Part shown: one piece after another, positions 43,305 through 54,066 of the stretch
Layout: every line of letters begins with the position of its first letter
Position numbering within the stretch: position 1 is the stretch's first letter
NCBI GenBank assembly: GCA_964394085.1
Contig: CAYMWF010000011.1
Span: 27,926-91,925, forward strand
Length of the DNA stretch: 64,000 bases
Reading direction: 5' to 3'
From: CAYMWF01 sp964394085 [NCBI: uncultured Gemmatimonadota bacterium]
GTDB taxonomy: Bacteria > GCA-2686955 > CAYMWF01
Program-made: the position numbers and the translations under genes
Notes under the pieces: generated by a model
Database searches by the model: none
What the model saw: the letters and a program-made list of their open reading frames with translations, nothing else
What the model was told of the DNA's origin: nothing

Positions 43305-44186
43305 TCACGGCCGTTGATTCTCCGCTTCTCCGGTCATCGGGACGAAGCGGACAGGGAGCACGTTCTTTTTCTTAATGCGGCCGTTTTTTGTCTTTTCGAC
43401 GAGCACAAGCTCCTGGAAGAATTTTCCGACGGGGACGATCATCCGACCGCCCGAAGCGAGTTGTTCTATAAGCGGTTCGGGGATATGGTCGGGCGAGGCC
43501 GTAACGATGATACAGTCGAAGGGAGCCTCTTCGGGCCATCCCTGGTATCCGTCTCCGCACCGTGTTTCGACTTCGTCGTACCCCTGGGCGGAGAGATTGC
43601 TCCGGGCGAATTCCGCCAGTTCAGGAATTATCTCGATGGAAAACACCTTTACGCCGATCTCGGCCAGAATGGCGGCCTGATATCCGCTCCCGGTCCCGAT
43701 TTCCAGCACCTTTTCCCCGCCTTCCAGCCGAAGCTGTTCGGTCATGAAAGCGACAATGTACGGCTGGCTTATCGTCTGGCTCCACCCGATGCCTACCGGG
43801 CTGTCGTCATAAGCGCGATACCGCGCATGACCCGAGATGAACCGGTGACGGTGAACCGTTCGCATCGCGTCAAGCACTTTTTCATCCTTCACGCCCCGCG
43901 CCTCGATCTGCCGCGTTACCATGCTCTCCCGTTTCATTTTCCAAGTATCCTCTTCACTGCCTGCATCTGCTTTCAGCCCGATCTCGAGTCCTCCCGGAGG
44001 CGGCGCCTTTCGGGATTCGCCATCCTCCCGGCAACCAACCAGAGCAACAAGCAGAAGCGGCACTGTAAACGCCGTCCCGAATCGCCCCGGTCTCAGAGGC
44101 CGGGCGACAGTCGGACGCCGCCTCCGAGCCCGATGATGACTGCGGGTTTGACACCACGGTCTTTTAATAAATTCAGCCACGACCAT
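43305..44186 (-). CDS. pcm: Protein-L-isoaspartate O-methyltransferase with lipoprotein-type signal
   Basis: 293 residues. The catalytic part (about 85-293) has the PCMT hallmarks: VTRQIEARGVKDEKVLDAM, PVGIGWSQTISQPYIVAFM, VLEIGTGSGYQAAILAEI and the end VRFVPMTGE. Normal Pcm is cytosolic and about 210 residues. This one has an 80-residue N-terminal extension with VPLLLVALVGC, a good lipobox, preceded by many basic residues. It may therefore act on damaged proteins in the periplasm, where S-adenosylmethionine supply is a puzzle. The true start is uncertain, since no binding site is seen before 44186. The downstream methyltransferase on the opposite strand is unrelated. Confidence 0.8.
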   Translation of the reverse strand: MVVAEFIKRPWCQTRSHHRARRRRPTVARPLRPGRFGTAFTVPLLLVALVGCREDGESRKAPPPGGLEIGLKADAGSEEDTWKMKRESMVTRQIEARGVKDEKVLDAMRTVHRHRFISGHARYRAYDDSPVGIGWSQTISQPYIVAFMTEQLRLEGGEKVLEIGTGSGYQAAILAEIGVKVFSIEIIPELAEFARSNLSAQGYDEVETRCGDGYQGWPEEAPFDCIIVTASPDHIPEPLIEQLASGGRMIVPVGKFFQELVLVEKTKNGRIKKKNVLPVRFVPMTGEAENQRP

Positions 44187-44221
44187 CGAAAACCACCAGT
44201 CCTTGATACCGGCCGGTTCTC

Positions 44222-44629
44222 TCAGACAGACTCGACGACCTGCATCCGGGCTTTTCTGAAGGCTTCCTCAGCCCGGGCGGGATCATCGGTTTTAAAAACC
44301 AGCGGAATCCCGGGAGGACTCTGCATCAGTGGATAGATATACCTGATGTTCACCCCGGCTTCCGCCAGGACGCTGGCCGCCTGATGAAGAGCCCCGGAAA
44401 TATGCTCGAGCCGGACCACGGTGACCTCTTCTTCGCAGAAATCGAGACCGGCCTCTTTCATAACCCGGGCGCTTTTTACCGTGTCGTTGGTAATGAGGGC
44501 GATGTGTCCTTCTCCATCGAGAGTGCCGCAGAATATACCCACGAGGTTGACCCCCTGGTAGTTCAGCTCCCGGGTCGCTTCGGCAAGGCTTCCAACGGCA
44601 TCTACGACCGTAATTTCGAAGTGCTTCAT
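44222..44629 (-). CDS. Tandem ACT-domain protein
   Basis: 135 residues with two ACT-like units. The first is MKHFEITVVDAVGSLAEATR with YQGVNLVGIFCGTLDGEGHI. The second is EVTVVRLEHISGALHQAASV with LAEAGVNIRYIYPLMQS. Stand-alone double ACT proteins bind amino acids and are usually regulatory. It lies 42 bases downstream of guaB on the same strand. Whether it regulates GuaB or an amino-acid pathway is unknown. Confidence 0.8.
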   Translation of the reverse strand: MKHFEITVVDAVGSLAEATRELNYQGVNLVGIFCGTLDGEGHIALITNDTVKSARVMKEAGLDFCEEEVTVVRLEHISGALHQAASVLAEAGVNIRYIYPLMQSPPGIPLVFKTDDPARAEEAFRKARMQVVESV

Positions 44630-44671
44630 CCTGCGTCCCCGCTTTCTTTCATGACCGGGTTCCGACCCGGC

Positions 44672-46395
<1,724 letters not shown>

Positions 46396-47583
46396 ATGAG
46401 TGGCTTATCGAAAGTAGTCTATATTCTGGATGACGACGCGGGTGAAGCCGGGAGGATAGCCAAATACCTCCGTGAGCTTTCATGTAGAACGGTGATCGTC
46501 AGGGACGGCAGAGAGGGGCTGTCCCGCATCAAAAAGACCCCGCCCGATCTCGTCCTGATGGATCTGCTGCTGCCCAGGCTTTCCGGTTTCGATATACTGA
46601 AAAAAATCAGACGCAGCAGAAAAATCTCCGAAACCCCGGTTATCATATCATCCGCTTTTCTGCACGAAGAAACCGAGGAAGGGAATATCATCCTCGTCGG
46701 AAACGACCGCATTCCCTGCGACACCGAATTCATAATCACGAAACCGGTCGAAAAGGCGAAGATCATAGCCGCCGTTGAAGAAATCCTGTTCGGCAAACCG
46801 CCGGAAACCGCGGCTACCGACGAGTCCAGGTTGAAAATACTGATCGCTGAAGACAACGAGGACAACCTGGAGCTTCTGCGCCTGCGGCTGGATAAGAGCG
46901 CGCACGACGTTTTCACCGCGGTAAACGGCAAGGAGGCGGTGGATCAGTTCAACTGCCTGAATCCCGATGTCATTTTCCTCGATATCCAGATGCCTGAAAA
47001 AAATGGGCTGCAGGTCCTTGAAGAAATCAGGAGAATGGATGACACCTGCACAGTGATAATGATGACGGCCTTCGGCTCGGAGAATATAGCCGTCCAGTCT
47101 CTCAAGCTCGGTGCGAACGACTACCTGACCAAGCCTATCGACTACAGGGAAATTCTCAAAGTTCTCGAAGAAAACGTCAATCAGACCCGGCTCCGCAACA
47201 GGAATAAGCAGCTTCTCGAACAGCTGACGGTCGTAAACCGTGAACTGTACAGGAAATATGCCCTTCTACAGGAAGCAATCGCCCATATCGAGGCGGGCCA
47301 GGAAGAAGTGATCAAAGCGCAGCGGATTTCGGCGATCACGGAAACCGCCGTCAGCCTGAATCATGAAATCAACAATCCGCTCTGCTCGATAATGGGAAAC
47401 GCCGAACTTCTCACCATGATGCTGATCGACGCTGATGAAAAGGTGAAGAGAAAACTCGATATAATCACGCGGGAGTCGTCCCGGATTCATGAAACCACGA
47501 AAAAATTATCCCACCTGATGCAGCCTGTCCTTACCGAATATATCCACGGCGTGCAGATGATCGACCTCTCAAAATCCCGCTAG
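46396..47583 (+). CDS. Double-receiver protein with HisKA domain but no ATPase domain
   Basis: 395 residues. Receiver 1 (about 6-132) has the acidic pair DDD12-14, phosphoacceptor Asp56 in VLMDLLLP and Lys116 in IITKPVEK. Receiver 2 (about 147-262) has AEDNEDN, Asp196 in IFLDIQMP and Lys246 in YLTKPIDY. A coiled coil leads to an H-box, SLNHEINNPLCSIMGNAELL (His323), and the dimerisation helices. The protein stops there: no N, G1 or G2 boxes of HATPase_c follow, and no frame beyond continues it. It may act as a phosphotransfer hub or a scaffold that needs a partner kinase. The ATG has GGAG seven bases before it. Confidence 0.8.
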   Translation: MSGLSKVVYILDDDAGEAGRIAKYLRELSCRTVIVRDGREGLSRIKKTPPDLVLMDLLLPRLSGFDILKKIRRSRKISETPVIISSAFLHEETEEGNIILVGNDRIPCDTEFIITKPVEKAKIIAAVEEILFGKPPETAATDESRLKILIAEDNEDNLELLRLRLDKSAHDVFTAVNGKEAVDQFNCLNPDVIFLDIQMPEKNGLQVLEEIRRMDDTCTVIMMTAFGSENIAVQSLKLGANDYLTKPIDYREILKVLEENVNQTRLRNRNKQLLEQLTVVNRELYRKYALLQEAIAHIEAGQEEVIKAQRISAITETAVSLNHEINNPLCSIMGNAELLTMMLIDADEKVKRKLDIITRESSRIHETTKKLSHLMQPVLTEYIHGVQMIDLSKSR

Positions 47584-47649
47584 TGTCATTTGATGCTTGA
47601 CAGAGCGCCAGTCATATCACCGGCCCCGCCGACATTTCCAAACCGAATT

Positions 47650-48888
47650 TTATTCTACCTTCTGCAGCATCCCGGCGAAGCGCGCTGCCCCTTCCGCCAG
47701 CGTGGCGTGATCAGCCGTTCCGAAACTGGCGCGTACGCAGTTGCGGCTGCCTCCTCCGGGTGAAAATGCAGGTCCCGGAACCAGGACCACCCGATCATTG
47801 AGAATCTCTTTTTTCACCAGGTCGCCCGCGTTTATCCTTTCCGGAAGCCTGAACCAGACGAACATTCCCGCCTCCGGCACGTCGTATTCGACCCAGCCCG
47901 GGAGAAACTCGCGGCATGCATCGATAAGAGCATCCCTGTTCCGCCTGTAGAAATCGGCGATTTCCCTGGTTCGCGCGAGAAACGGACTCACCCCTTTGCG
48001 CGAGAAATATTCTGCAAGAACAACCTGGTTGAGCGAAGTCGTGTGAAGGTTGGACGCCTGCTTGAAAAGCACGACCTTCGAAGCGATGTCAACGGGAGCG
48101 GTGAGGTATCCTATCCTGAAACCGGGGAGGAAAATCTTGGAGAAACTGTCGAGGCGGATAACCCGGCCGTCGGTATCCATCGATTGCAGGGTGGGAAGCG
48201 GCTCGCCGCCATCGTATGTGATCATCCTGTAAGGATCATCCTCCACGACCAGGAGATCGAACCGCCGGGCGACTTCCAGCAGTTCTCGTCTTCTTTCGAG
48301 GGACAGGTTCACCCCGGCCGGATTATGTCCGGTTGGAATGGTGTATACAAACTTGGGAAGGCGACTGCCCCTCGCTGCCAGGTTTTCGAGCGTACTGCTG
48401 ATCATATCGGTCCGGATTCCGTTTCCGTCCACCGGAGACGTGACGAAATTACCGGTAAACGCCCTGAAGGACGACAGTGCCCCGGGATAGGTGGGCTCTG
48501 AGCAGAGTACGCTGTCTTCCTCGTCCAGGAAAAGGTATCCGACGGCGAACAGACCTTCCTGCCCGCCGTTCAGAACCACGAAACGGTCCTGTTCCAGGTC
48601 GATGCCGTCCCGCTCCCGCTGCCATTCTCTCAGAAACTCGATGAGCACGGGTTCACCGGCCGACGGCCCGTACTGCAGACCCCGCGCCAGGGCCCCTCCC
48701 TCGAGGGACAAAGAAACACCGTCGATGGTTTCGCAGGTCAGGCGGTTGATGGCGAATGTAGCCGGATTCGGGTAACCTCCCCCGAGGGAAACCATATCCT
48801 CCATCCTGGAATACGGCAGCAATTCCCTTATTGCCGAAGGTGCGAGCCCTTTCGCTCTCCGGGAGATTCTTGAATCGATGGTCTTCAT
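47650..48888 (-). CDS. PLP-dependent aminotransferase (class I/II, LysN/2-aminoadipate-like)
   Basis: 412 residues. The family start SAIRELLPYSRMEDMVSLGG, the cofactor-loop segment LNGGQEGLFAVG, TIPTGHNPAGVNLS, VVEDDPYRMITYDG and the PLP-lysine motif RLDSFSKIFLPGFRIGYLTA are present. This group includes 2-aminoadipate and aromatic/branched-chain aminotransferases. Substrate is open. Its ATG overlaps the stop of the upstream gene (ATGA at 48888-48885), with GGAAACGG before it, so the two are translationally coupled. That gene contains an ACT-like domain, hinting at amino-acid metabolism. Confidence 0.88.
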   Translation of the reverse strand: MKTIDSRISRRAKGLAPSAIRELLPYSRMEDMVSLGGGYPNPATFAINRLTCETIDGVSLSLEGGALARGLQYGPSAGEPVLIEFLREWQRERDGIDLEQDRFVVLNGGQEGLFAVGYLFLDEEDSVLCSEPTYPGALSSFRAFTGNFVTSPVDGNGIRTDMISSTLENLAARGSRLPKFVYTIPTGHNPAGVNLSLERRRELLEVARRFDLLVVEDDPYRMITYDGGEPLPTLQSMDTDGRVIRLDSFSKIFLPGFRIGYLTAPVDIASKVVLFKQASNLHTTSLNQVVLAEYFSRKGVSPFLARTREIADFYRRNRDALIDACREFLPGWVEYDVPEAGMFVWFRLPERINAGDLVKKEILNDRVVLVPGPAFSPGGGSRNCVRASFGTADHATLAEGAARFAGMLQKVE

Positions 48889-50813
48889 CCGTTTCCTTTC
48901 GCCCGCCATCCGTGTTCTTTTTCCAGGCCGGACAGGTGAGTCGTCACTTCATCCATGAATTCGTCCTTCTTTTCAGGCTGCCCCACGAATCCTCCCCGGG
49001 AGAGCTTCACGAGCATAAGCATGTGTGGAGGACTTTCCACGAGAGTATATATTTTTATTCTGTATTTCTTGCGCAGGCCGCTGAAGAAACCGGGAAGCTC
49101 TTTCGTCTTCGGGCATCCTATAGCAAGCCATGGATAAGGCGGCACTCCGCCGAATCCGATCTCTTCGAGACGGCATACCCAGCCGTCCTTCGAATCCCTC
49201 ACCAGTTCCAGCATGCTTGCGCCGAGAGTTATCACCGCCGCCAGTTCCTCCGGCGGCACGATGAAGTTCAAAACATATTTATCCCCGAGATGAGCGAAAA
49301 TATCGCGAACGAGGTTCCTGTCGTACCGAGCGTCGATATGGCTCATGACCGTATCGAGCCGCTTTCTGCGAAGAGCTCTCGACGTGATGTCGAACAGGCG
49401 CAGGTTGGGCCCGATATCCTTCACCTCCTTGAGAAGAACGTCTATCCGCCGAAGGATATCGTCGACATTCAAGTCCCGGCGTCCACCGAAGAATTCCCTG
49501 TGGTCCACCCAGAGGTCCAGGATTATGACTTCCTGGTTCAGCGGGCTGTCGCCGTCTTCATAGAGTACCTGGGACGGGGTCTCGGACGCCACGCAGGTGA
49601 ACCCCGGCTGCTGGTTCAGGTGCGCCGCCACCGGTATGGCGAACCCGGTGAATTCCCCGGATGAAACCAGGATGATTTTCAGGTAGGAATCGCTGTGCGG
49701 GTGAACGTAAACCTGGGGGATGCCCAGGCGGTGCTCCTCGTTCCGCATCTCGGGCACGACCGTCCGCTGAATGAGTTCGACGCCGGGAGAGAGCTTGGGC
49801 AGGGTCTGCTCGCCGCTTCTGTCGTGAAACCGCTTGCGGAGGCTGACGAGTTTATCCTCATCAAAGGGTTGTCCGTCCCTGGTGCAGATTTCGATTCGGA
49901 AAACACCGATATTGTCGCTCCTGAAAAACCCCTTGTCATGCTTTCGAACAAAGCCCGGTTCCACCTTGTCCAGGATATTGAGACAGTCGGTGAGAGCAAG
50001 CCTGTCGAGATCGGCTGCAACCGTTATTCCGGTGAGGGTCTCTTTTACCTGCGAGCCGACCTCGAGGTTGCTGATATCGACCATCACCCTGTCCCGATGC
50101 CGGCTCACGCTCCTGGCGAAATTATAATTGTTGATGATCATGCGGGCTATATCCCTGGTGTCGCGTTCCCGGATGTACAATTCCGACCTCGCCTCGAAAA
50201 ACTTCACGGCTTCACCGGAAGGTCCGAGGATCGCGTCGATATCCTCCCGGGGGAAATTTTCCCTGATATATTCCGCAATCCCCAGAAACAGCGCCACCTT
50301 GATTGCGCTGCCCTCCTGCAGCCTCGTCAAAACCTTGTCTTTTACGGCGATTTTCGACAGCTTGAAAACCAGCTCCTCCCGACGGGTGGTCAGGTAGTCG
50401 AGTTCCTCGACGGTGCGCGGAGTAATCTCGAAAAAACTGAGGCCGAACTGGTAGCTGCCGTAGGTGACTACGAAACCCCTGGTATACCTGATTGAAAGAT
50501 TGCCGGATTTAAGGATGCTGGCGCAGCCCTCGATAAGCCCTTCCCAGTCGGGGCCGAACACGGTGAACGATATGACGATATCATCCAGCTCGTTGAGCAT
50601 TTGCGATGTAATTACATCGGGAGAGGACAACACCTGGACTTTGCCCGGATTCTTCAGCTGCAGATCAAGGAGATACACGAGTGAAGCCATTTCTTCACCG
50701 CCCAGCCGGTGAAGATGCCTGTTCTGGGTCAACAGGTTCTGCCTGATTTCACGGGCGACGTTGTGATCGAGGGTGGTTGATGGTATGAATTCCAGGAAAT
50801 TATCGTTGTCCAT
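48885..50813 (-). CDS. Large protein with an ACT-like domain, function unknown
   Basis: 642 residues with no family I can name. Residues about 75-135 look like an ACT domain: DDIVISFTVFGPDWEGLIEG, followed by GNLSIRYTRGFVV and GLSFFEITP. This resembles the ACT regions of GlnD-type proteins, but the nucleotidyltransferase and HD domains of GlnD are not visible. The middle is helical (EELVFKLSKIAVKDKVLTRL), and two beta-rich parts follow near 345-420 and 520-600. No signal or TM segment. It is first in a coupled pair with the aminotransferase gene. A promoter (50867-50895) precedes it and diverges from rlmN. Confidence 0.7.
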   Translation of the reverse strand: MDNDNFLEFIPSTTLDHNVAREIRQNLLTQNRHLHRLGGEEMASLVYLLDLQLKNPGKVQVLSSPDVITSQMLNELDDIVISFTVFGPDWEGLIEGCASILKSGNLSIRYTRGFVVTYGSYQFGLSFFEITPRTVEELDYLTTRREELVFKLSKIAVKDKVLTRLQEGSAIKVALFLGIAEYIRENFPREDIDAILGPSGEAVKFFEARSELYIRERDTRDIARMIINNYNFARSVSRHRDRVMVDISNLEVGSQVKETLTGITVAADLDRLALTDCLNILDKVEPGFVRKHDKGFFRSDNIGVFRIEICTRDGQPFDEDKLVSLRKRFHDRSGEQTLPKLSPGVELIQRTVVPEMRNEEHRLGIPQVYVHPHSDSYLKIILVSSGEFTGFAIPVAAHLNQQPGFTCVASETPSQVLYEDGDSPLNQEVIILDLWVDHREFFGGRRDLNVDDILRRIDVLLKEVKDIGPNLRLFDITSRALRRKRLDTVMSHIDARYDRNLVRDIFAHLGDKYVLNFIVPPEELAAVITLGASMLELVRDSKDGWVCRLEEIGFGGVPPYPWLAIGCPKTKELPGFFSGLRKKYRIKIYTLVESPPHMLMLVKLSRGGFVGQPEKKDEFMDEVTTHLSGLEKEHGWRAKGNG

Positions 50814-50866
50814 TACTGGTTCTCCGGGGTGGATTTCCTTGCTCGCAATCCTGATCCCAATAGGAT

Positions 50867-50895
50867 AATCTAGGCCAACAAGATACCGATATCAA
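50867..50895 (-). promoter_or_regulatory. Sigma70-like promoter for the ACT-like/aminotransferase operon
   Basis: On the minus strand: TTGATA (50895-50890), 17-base spacer, TAGATT (50872-50867), about 55 bases before the ATG at 50813. Confidence 0.45.
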
Positions 50896-50920
50896 GTAAT
50901 TCGGCATCCGGAAGAGAAGA

Positions 50921-51955
50921 ATGGCGAACAATATTATCGGAAAAACGCGGTCGGAGTGCGTAGCACTGTGCGAATCCCTGGGTGAAAGCCCTTTCCGGGC
51001 GGATCAGCTGCTCCGCTGGATCTATCACGATAGAGTCCGCACCTTCGATGCCATGACGAACCTCCCCATGGAATTCCGGAGCCTGCTTTCAACCAGGGCC
51101 GAGATCCGGTATCCCGAGCTGATAAAGTCTGAATCCTCCGCAATCGACGGCTCCCTCAAGATGCTCCTCCGGCTGGAAGGCGGACATTCCGTAGAAACCG
51201 TTCTGCTGCCGGCTCACGATCGCCTTACTGTTTGTCTGTCGACCCAGGTCGGCTGCGCCCTCGGGTGCGGGTTCTGCAGGACCGGAGAAATGGGGTTCGT
51301 CCGGAACATGGAAACGGCCGAGATCGTGGGGCAGGTGCTCGTCGCGGCGGGAGAGACGCAGCGAAGGATATCGAATATTGTACTGATGGGGATGGGCGAA
51401 CCTCTTCTCAACCTGGATAACGTAATCCGGGCGGTGCGGATCTTCCGCGACGAAAAGATCTTCGCCGTCGGTTCCCGCAAACTCACGGTTTCAACAGCCG
51501 GGATCACGGACGGTCTCAGGAAGATCGGTTCGCTGCGGCCGGAGCTGATGTTCGGAATCTCCGTGTCTCTGAACGCCCCCGACCAGGAGCTGCGAAAGAA
51601 GCTCATGCCGGCCGCGGCGGCCAATCCGCTGCATGAGCTTATGGATGCGGCGGCTTCCCTGGGACGCAGGGGGCGGCGCGGCCTCACTTTCGAGTACGTT
51701 CTGCTCGGCGGCGTGAACGACCGGGAAGATCACGCCCGGCGTCTAGCCCGGCTCCTCCGGAATATAAGCTGCAAGGTCAACCTTATTCCCTTCAACCCTT
51801 ATCCGGGTGCTGAATTCACCCGCCCGGACGAGAGATCGACTGCACGCTTCCTGAAAATCCTCGTTGACAACCGGGTGCCCGCCACCGTCCGCGCCAGTCT
51901 CGGTGAGGATATCCTCGGAGCCTGCGGGCAGCTCGCCACGGACAAGCGTCTCTGA
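50921..51955 (+). CDS. rlmN: 23S rRNA (adenine(2503)-C(2))-methyltransferase
   Basis: 344 residues. The radical SAM motif CALGCGFCRTGEMGF gives Cys112, Cys116 and Cys119. The N-terminal helix domain with FRADQLLRWIYHDRVRTFDA, the GMGEPLLNLDNV loop and the C-terminal catalytic Cys in DILGACGQL are as in RlmN. It methylates A2503 of 23S rRNA and A37 of some tRNAs. RlmN and Cfr are hard to separate by eye, but the short housekeeping context favours RlmN. The ATG follows GGAAGAGAAGA. The gene converges with cdaA. Confidence 0.92.
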   Translation: MANNIIGKTRSECVALCESLGESPFRADQLLRWIYHDRVRTFDAMTNLPMEFRSLLSTRAEIRYPELIKSESSAIDGSLKMLLRLEGGHSVETVLLPAHDRLTVCLSTQVGCALGCGFCRTGEMGFVRNMETAEIVGQVLVAAGETQRRISNIVLMGMGEPLLNLDNVIRAVRIFRDEKIFAVGSRKLTVSTAGITDGLRKIGSLRPELMFGISVSLNAPDQELRKKLMPAAAANPLHELMDAAASLGRRGRRGLTFEYVLLGGVNDREDHARRLARLLRNISCKVNLIPFNPYPGAEFTRPDERSTARFLKILVDNRVPATVRASLGEDILGACGQLATDKRL

Positions 51956-52024
51956 ACCATTTGCAATTCCCGGAACTGTTTACACCGGACGGCTGCCGGT
52001 TGCGCGGGAAACGTTGTTGCGTGA

Positions 52025-52804
52025 TTATTTCGCGGGTTCGGCGGGTTTTTCGGCGGTGTCGATCCCGAAATGATTGATGATCTCTTTTTTCAGCACTTTC
52101 CTGTCGAGATCCTTCAGGAGCTGGCCCCGGCGGGCGAAGGAAACGGACTGGGATTCTTCTGATATTACAATGATACCGGCATCGCTTTCTTCGGACAAAC
52201 CGAGCGCCGCGCGGTGGCGGGTTCCGAGGGCCCTGTCGTGGACGGGATTCTGAGTGAGCGGGAGGATGCATCCCGCTGCTACTATCTGGTTGCCCCGGAC
52301 GATGACGGCGCCGTCGTGGAGGGGGGTGCTGGGCACGAATATGGTCGTCAGCAGGTCCACCGACACGGCGGCGGACACTTTCACGCCTGTCTGAATGATG
52401 TTTTTCAGCCCCACGTCCTTTTCCAGAACCAGCAGTCCGCCCAGCCTCATATCAGACAGCTTGTAGGTCGCCTTGATAACCTCGTCCAGCGCTTCCACCG
52501 GTTCTACCTGGAGCAGCGATGCGACCATCCGGTTCTCGCCGAGGGTGGCCAGCGCCCTCCTGAGCTCCGGCTGAAAGAGCACAAAGATGGCAATCACCCA
52601 GACCGTGCGAAGAGATCCCAGGATGAACTGGAGGGCGTGCAGGTTGAAAACATTGACGAAGAGTGAAAAAACAAGGATCAGGGCGAGGCCGATGAACATC
52701 TGCACGGCTCTCGTCCCCTTCACGAGAATGTAGAGCTTGTAGAAGATGATGCTGACCAGGATGATGTCGATGATGTCGGTTATACCCGGTTTCAGGAAAT
52801 TCAT
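52025..52804 (-). CDS. cdaA: Diadenylate cyclase CdaA (c-di-AMP synthase)
   Basis: 259 residues. Three N-terminal TM helices (IIDIILVSIIFYKLYILVKG, MFIGLALILVFSLFVNVFNL, QFILGSLRTVWVIAIFVLFQ) lead into the DAC domain with the DGA motif STPLHDGAVIVRGN and the RHR motif LGTRHRAALGLSEESDA. It makes cyclic di-AMP at the membrane. Its ATG overlaps the folP stop (ATGA at 52804-52801), so it is the coupled last gene of the folP unit. CdaR is not visible next to it. c-di-AMP controls K+ channels in many bacteria, and an RCK channel is encoded at 5200. Confidence 0.92.
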   Translation of the reverse strand: MNFLKPGITDIIDIILVSIIFYKLYILVKGTRAVQMFIGLALILVFSLFVNVFNLHALQFILGSLRTVWVIAIFVLFQPELRRALATLGENRMVASLLQVEPVEALDEVIKATYKLSDMRLGGLLVLEKDVGLKNIIQTGVKVSAAVSVDLLTTIFVPSTPLHDGAVIVRGNQIVAAGCILPLTQNPVHDRALGTRHRAALGLSEESDAGIIVISEESQSVSFARRGQLLKDLDRKVLKKEIINHFGIDTAEKPAEPAK

Positions 52805-54045
52805 TCTTCGTACTCCGCGATGGCAGCGGCGATTCTGCCGGCCCGAACCGCGTCCGAAACATCGTGTGCACGCAGCATGTGCACTCCCGAACTCGAACAC
52901 ACGGCCGAAGCCGCGATTGTGCCGGTCAGCCTGTCCGACGGCTGGTTTTCATCGAGAAGAGCGCCTATGAACGATTTTCGGGACAGACCGACAAGCACGG
53001 GGTATCCGAGAGACATGATCTCCCGGAGTCTGCCCAGCAGCGCCAGGTTATGCTCCACCTTCTTGCCGAACCCTATGCCCGGATCGATCATTATAGACTC
53101 TGCCGGAACTCCCGCCTCCGCGGCGGCCCGGCTCCGTTCCGACAGGAATCCGCAGACTTCGTCCAGCAGATTGTCATAACGGGGGTCGCGCTGCATATCC
53201 GCGGGGGTGCCTTTCCTGTGCATCAGGATGACACCCGCCGACCGGGATGCGATGAGATCCAGCATTTCCGGGTCATCCAGCCCCGCGCTGACATCGTTGA
53301 CAATGGAAACACCGGCATCGAGGGCGGCCTCCGCAACCGCCGTCTTGGTCGTGTCGATCGACAGGGGGACATCCACCCGGGCGGCAAGCCCTTCGATCGC
53401 CGGAATCACCCGATCCAGTTCATCGGCGGCGGAGACGGGCGCCGCGCCGGGCCGGGTCGATTCACCGCCGATATCGATGACGGCCGCCCCCGCCGCAGCC
53501 ATATCCTCTCCCCTGGCAACGGCCTCATCGACGGATAAAATCGCGCCCCCGTCGTAAAACGAATCGGGGGTCAGATTGAGGATGCCCATCACGGCCGGAG
53601 GTCTGCCGCCGCCGAGAGGGATGACCGCCCCCCCTGCGGTATAGTTGAACCCGCCATGCTGATGCTCTGAGCTGATGTTGTCCGTGATGCCACGGAGCAT
53701 CTCTCCCACCCTGTCGAGCCCGAAATAAGGTCTCGTCAACTTCCGGCTTACCAGCCGGAGCTGGGCCGCGTTCGCCATGAGGATACAGGAGGACGTGGTA
53801 ACGCTCCCGTCGACGACGCCGCGATGGACGGCAAGCTCCCCACCGGCGGCGAGGAACTCCTGTTTAAGGATATTCAGAGCCGGGAAAGAAAGCCCCGAAA
53901 TCTTCCAGAGCCCGGTTCCGGCCTTGGGAATCATTATCTCGATTCCTCGCGGATCAACACCTATGCCGGCCATCTCGGCCGCGAGCTCCCGGCTGTCTCG
54001 CGGGTGCAATTCCCTTATCAATATGTTTTTGCGGGTATTTTTCAC
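52801..54045 (-). CDS. folP: Dihydropteroate synthase with N-terminal extension
   Basis: 414 residues. The core (about 145-414) carries VMGILNLTPDSFYDGG, AAVIDIGGESTRPGA, SIDTTKTAVAEAALDAG, SIVNDVSAG, DPGIGFGKKVEHNLALL and VGLSRKSFIGALL, as in all FolP enzymes. It condenses DHPP with p-aminobenzoate. About 135 residues before the core (RELHPRDSRELAAEMAGIGV, then HRGVVDGSVTTSSCILMANA) form an extension known in part of the family, of unknown role. The start is GTG 21 bases after the ftsH stop. The 3' end overlaps cdaA. Confidence 0.93.
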   Translation of the reverse strand: MKNTRKNILIRELHPRDSRELAAEMAGIGVDPRGIEIMIPKAGTGLWKISGLSFPALNILKQEFLAAGGELAVHRGVVDGSVTTSSCILMANAAQLRLVSRKLTRPYFGLDRVGEMLRGITDNISSEHQHGGFNYTAGGAVIPLGGGRPPAVMGILNLTPDSFYDGGAILSVDEAVARGEDMAAAGAAVIDIGGESTRPGAAPVSAADELDRVIPAIEGLAARVDVPLSIDTTKTAVAEAALDAGVSIVNDVSAGLDDPEMLDLIASRSAGVILMHRKGTPADMQRDPRYDNLLDEVCGFLSERSRAAAEAGVPAESIMIDPGIGFGKKVEHNLALLGRLREIMSLGYPVLVGLSRKSFIGALLDENQPSDRLTGTIAASAVCSSSGVHMLRAHDVSDAVRAGRIAAAIAEYEE

Positions 54046-54066
54046 GACTCCGGCACGGTTCGCCCG

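Noticed and set aside
44655-44670. Terminator after guaB
   Set aside because: The hairpin CCGGGT-TCCG-ACCCGG is small and is not followed by a U-tract. A tandem-ACT gene follows in the same direction.
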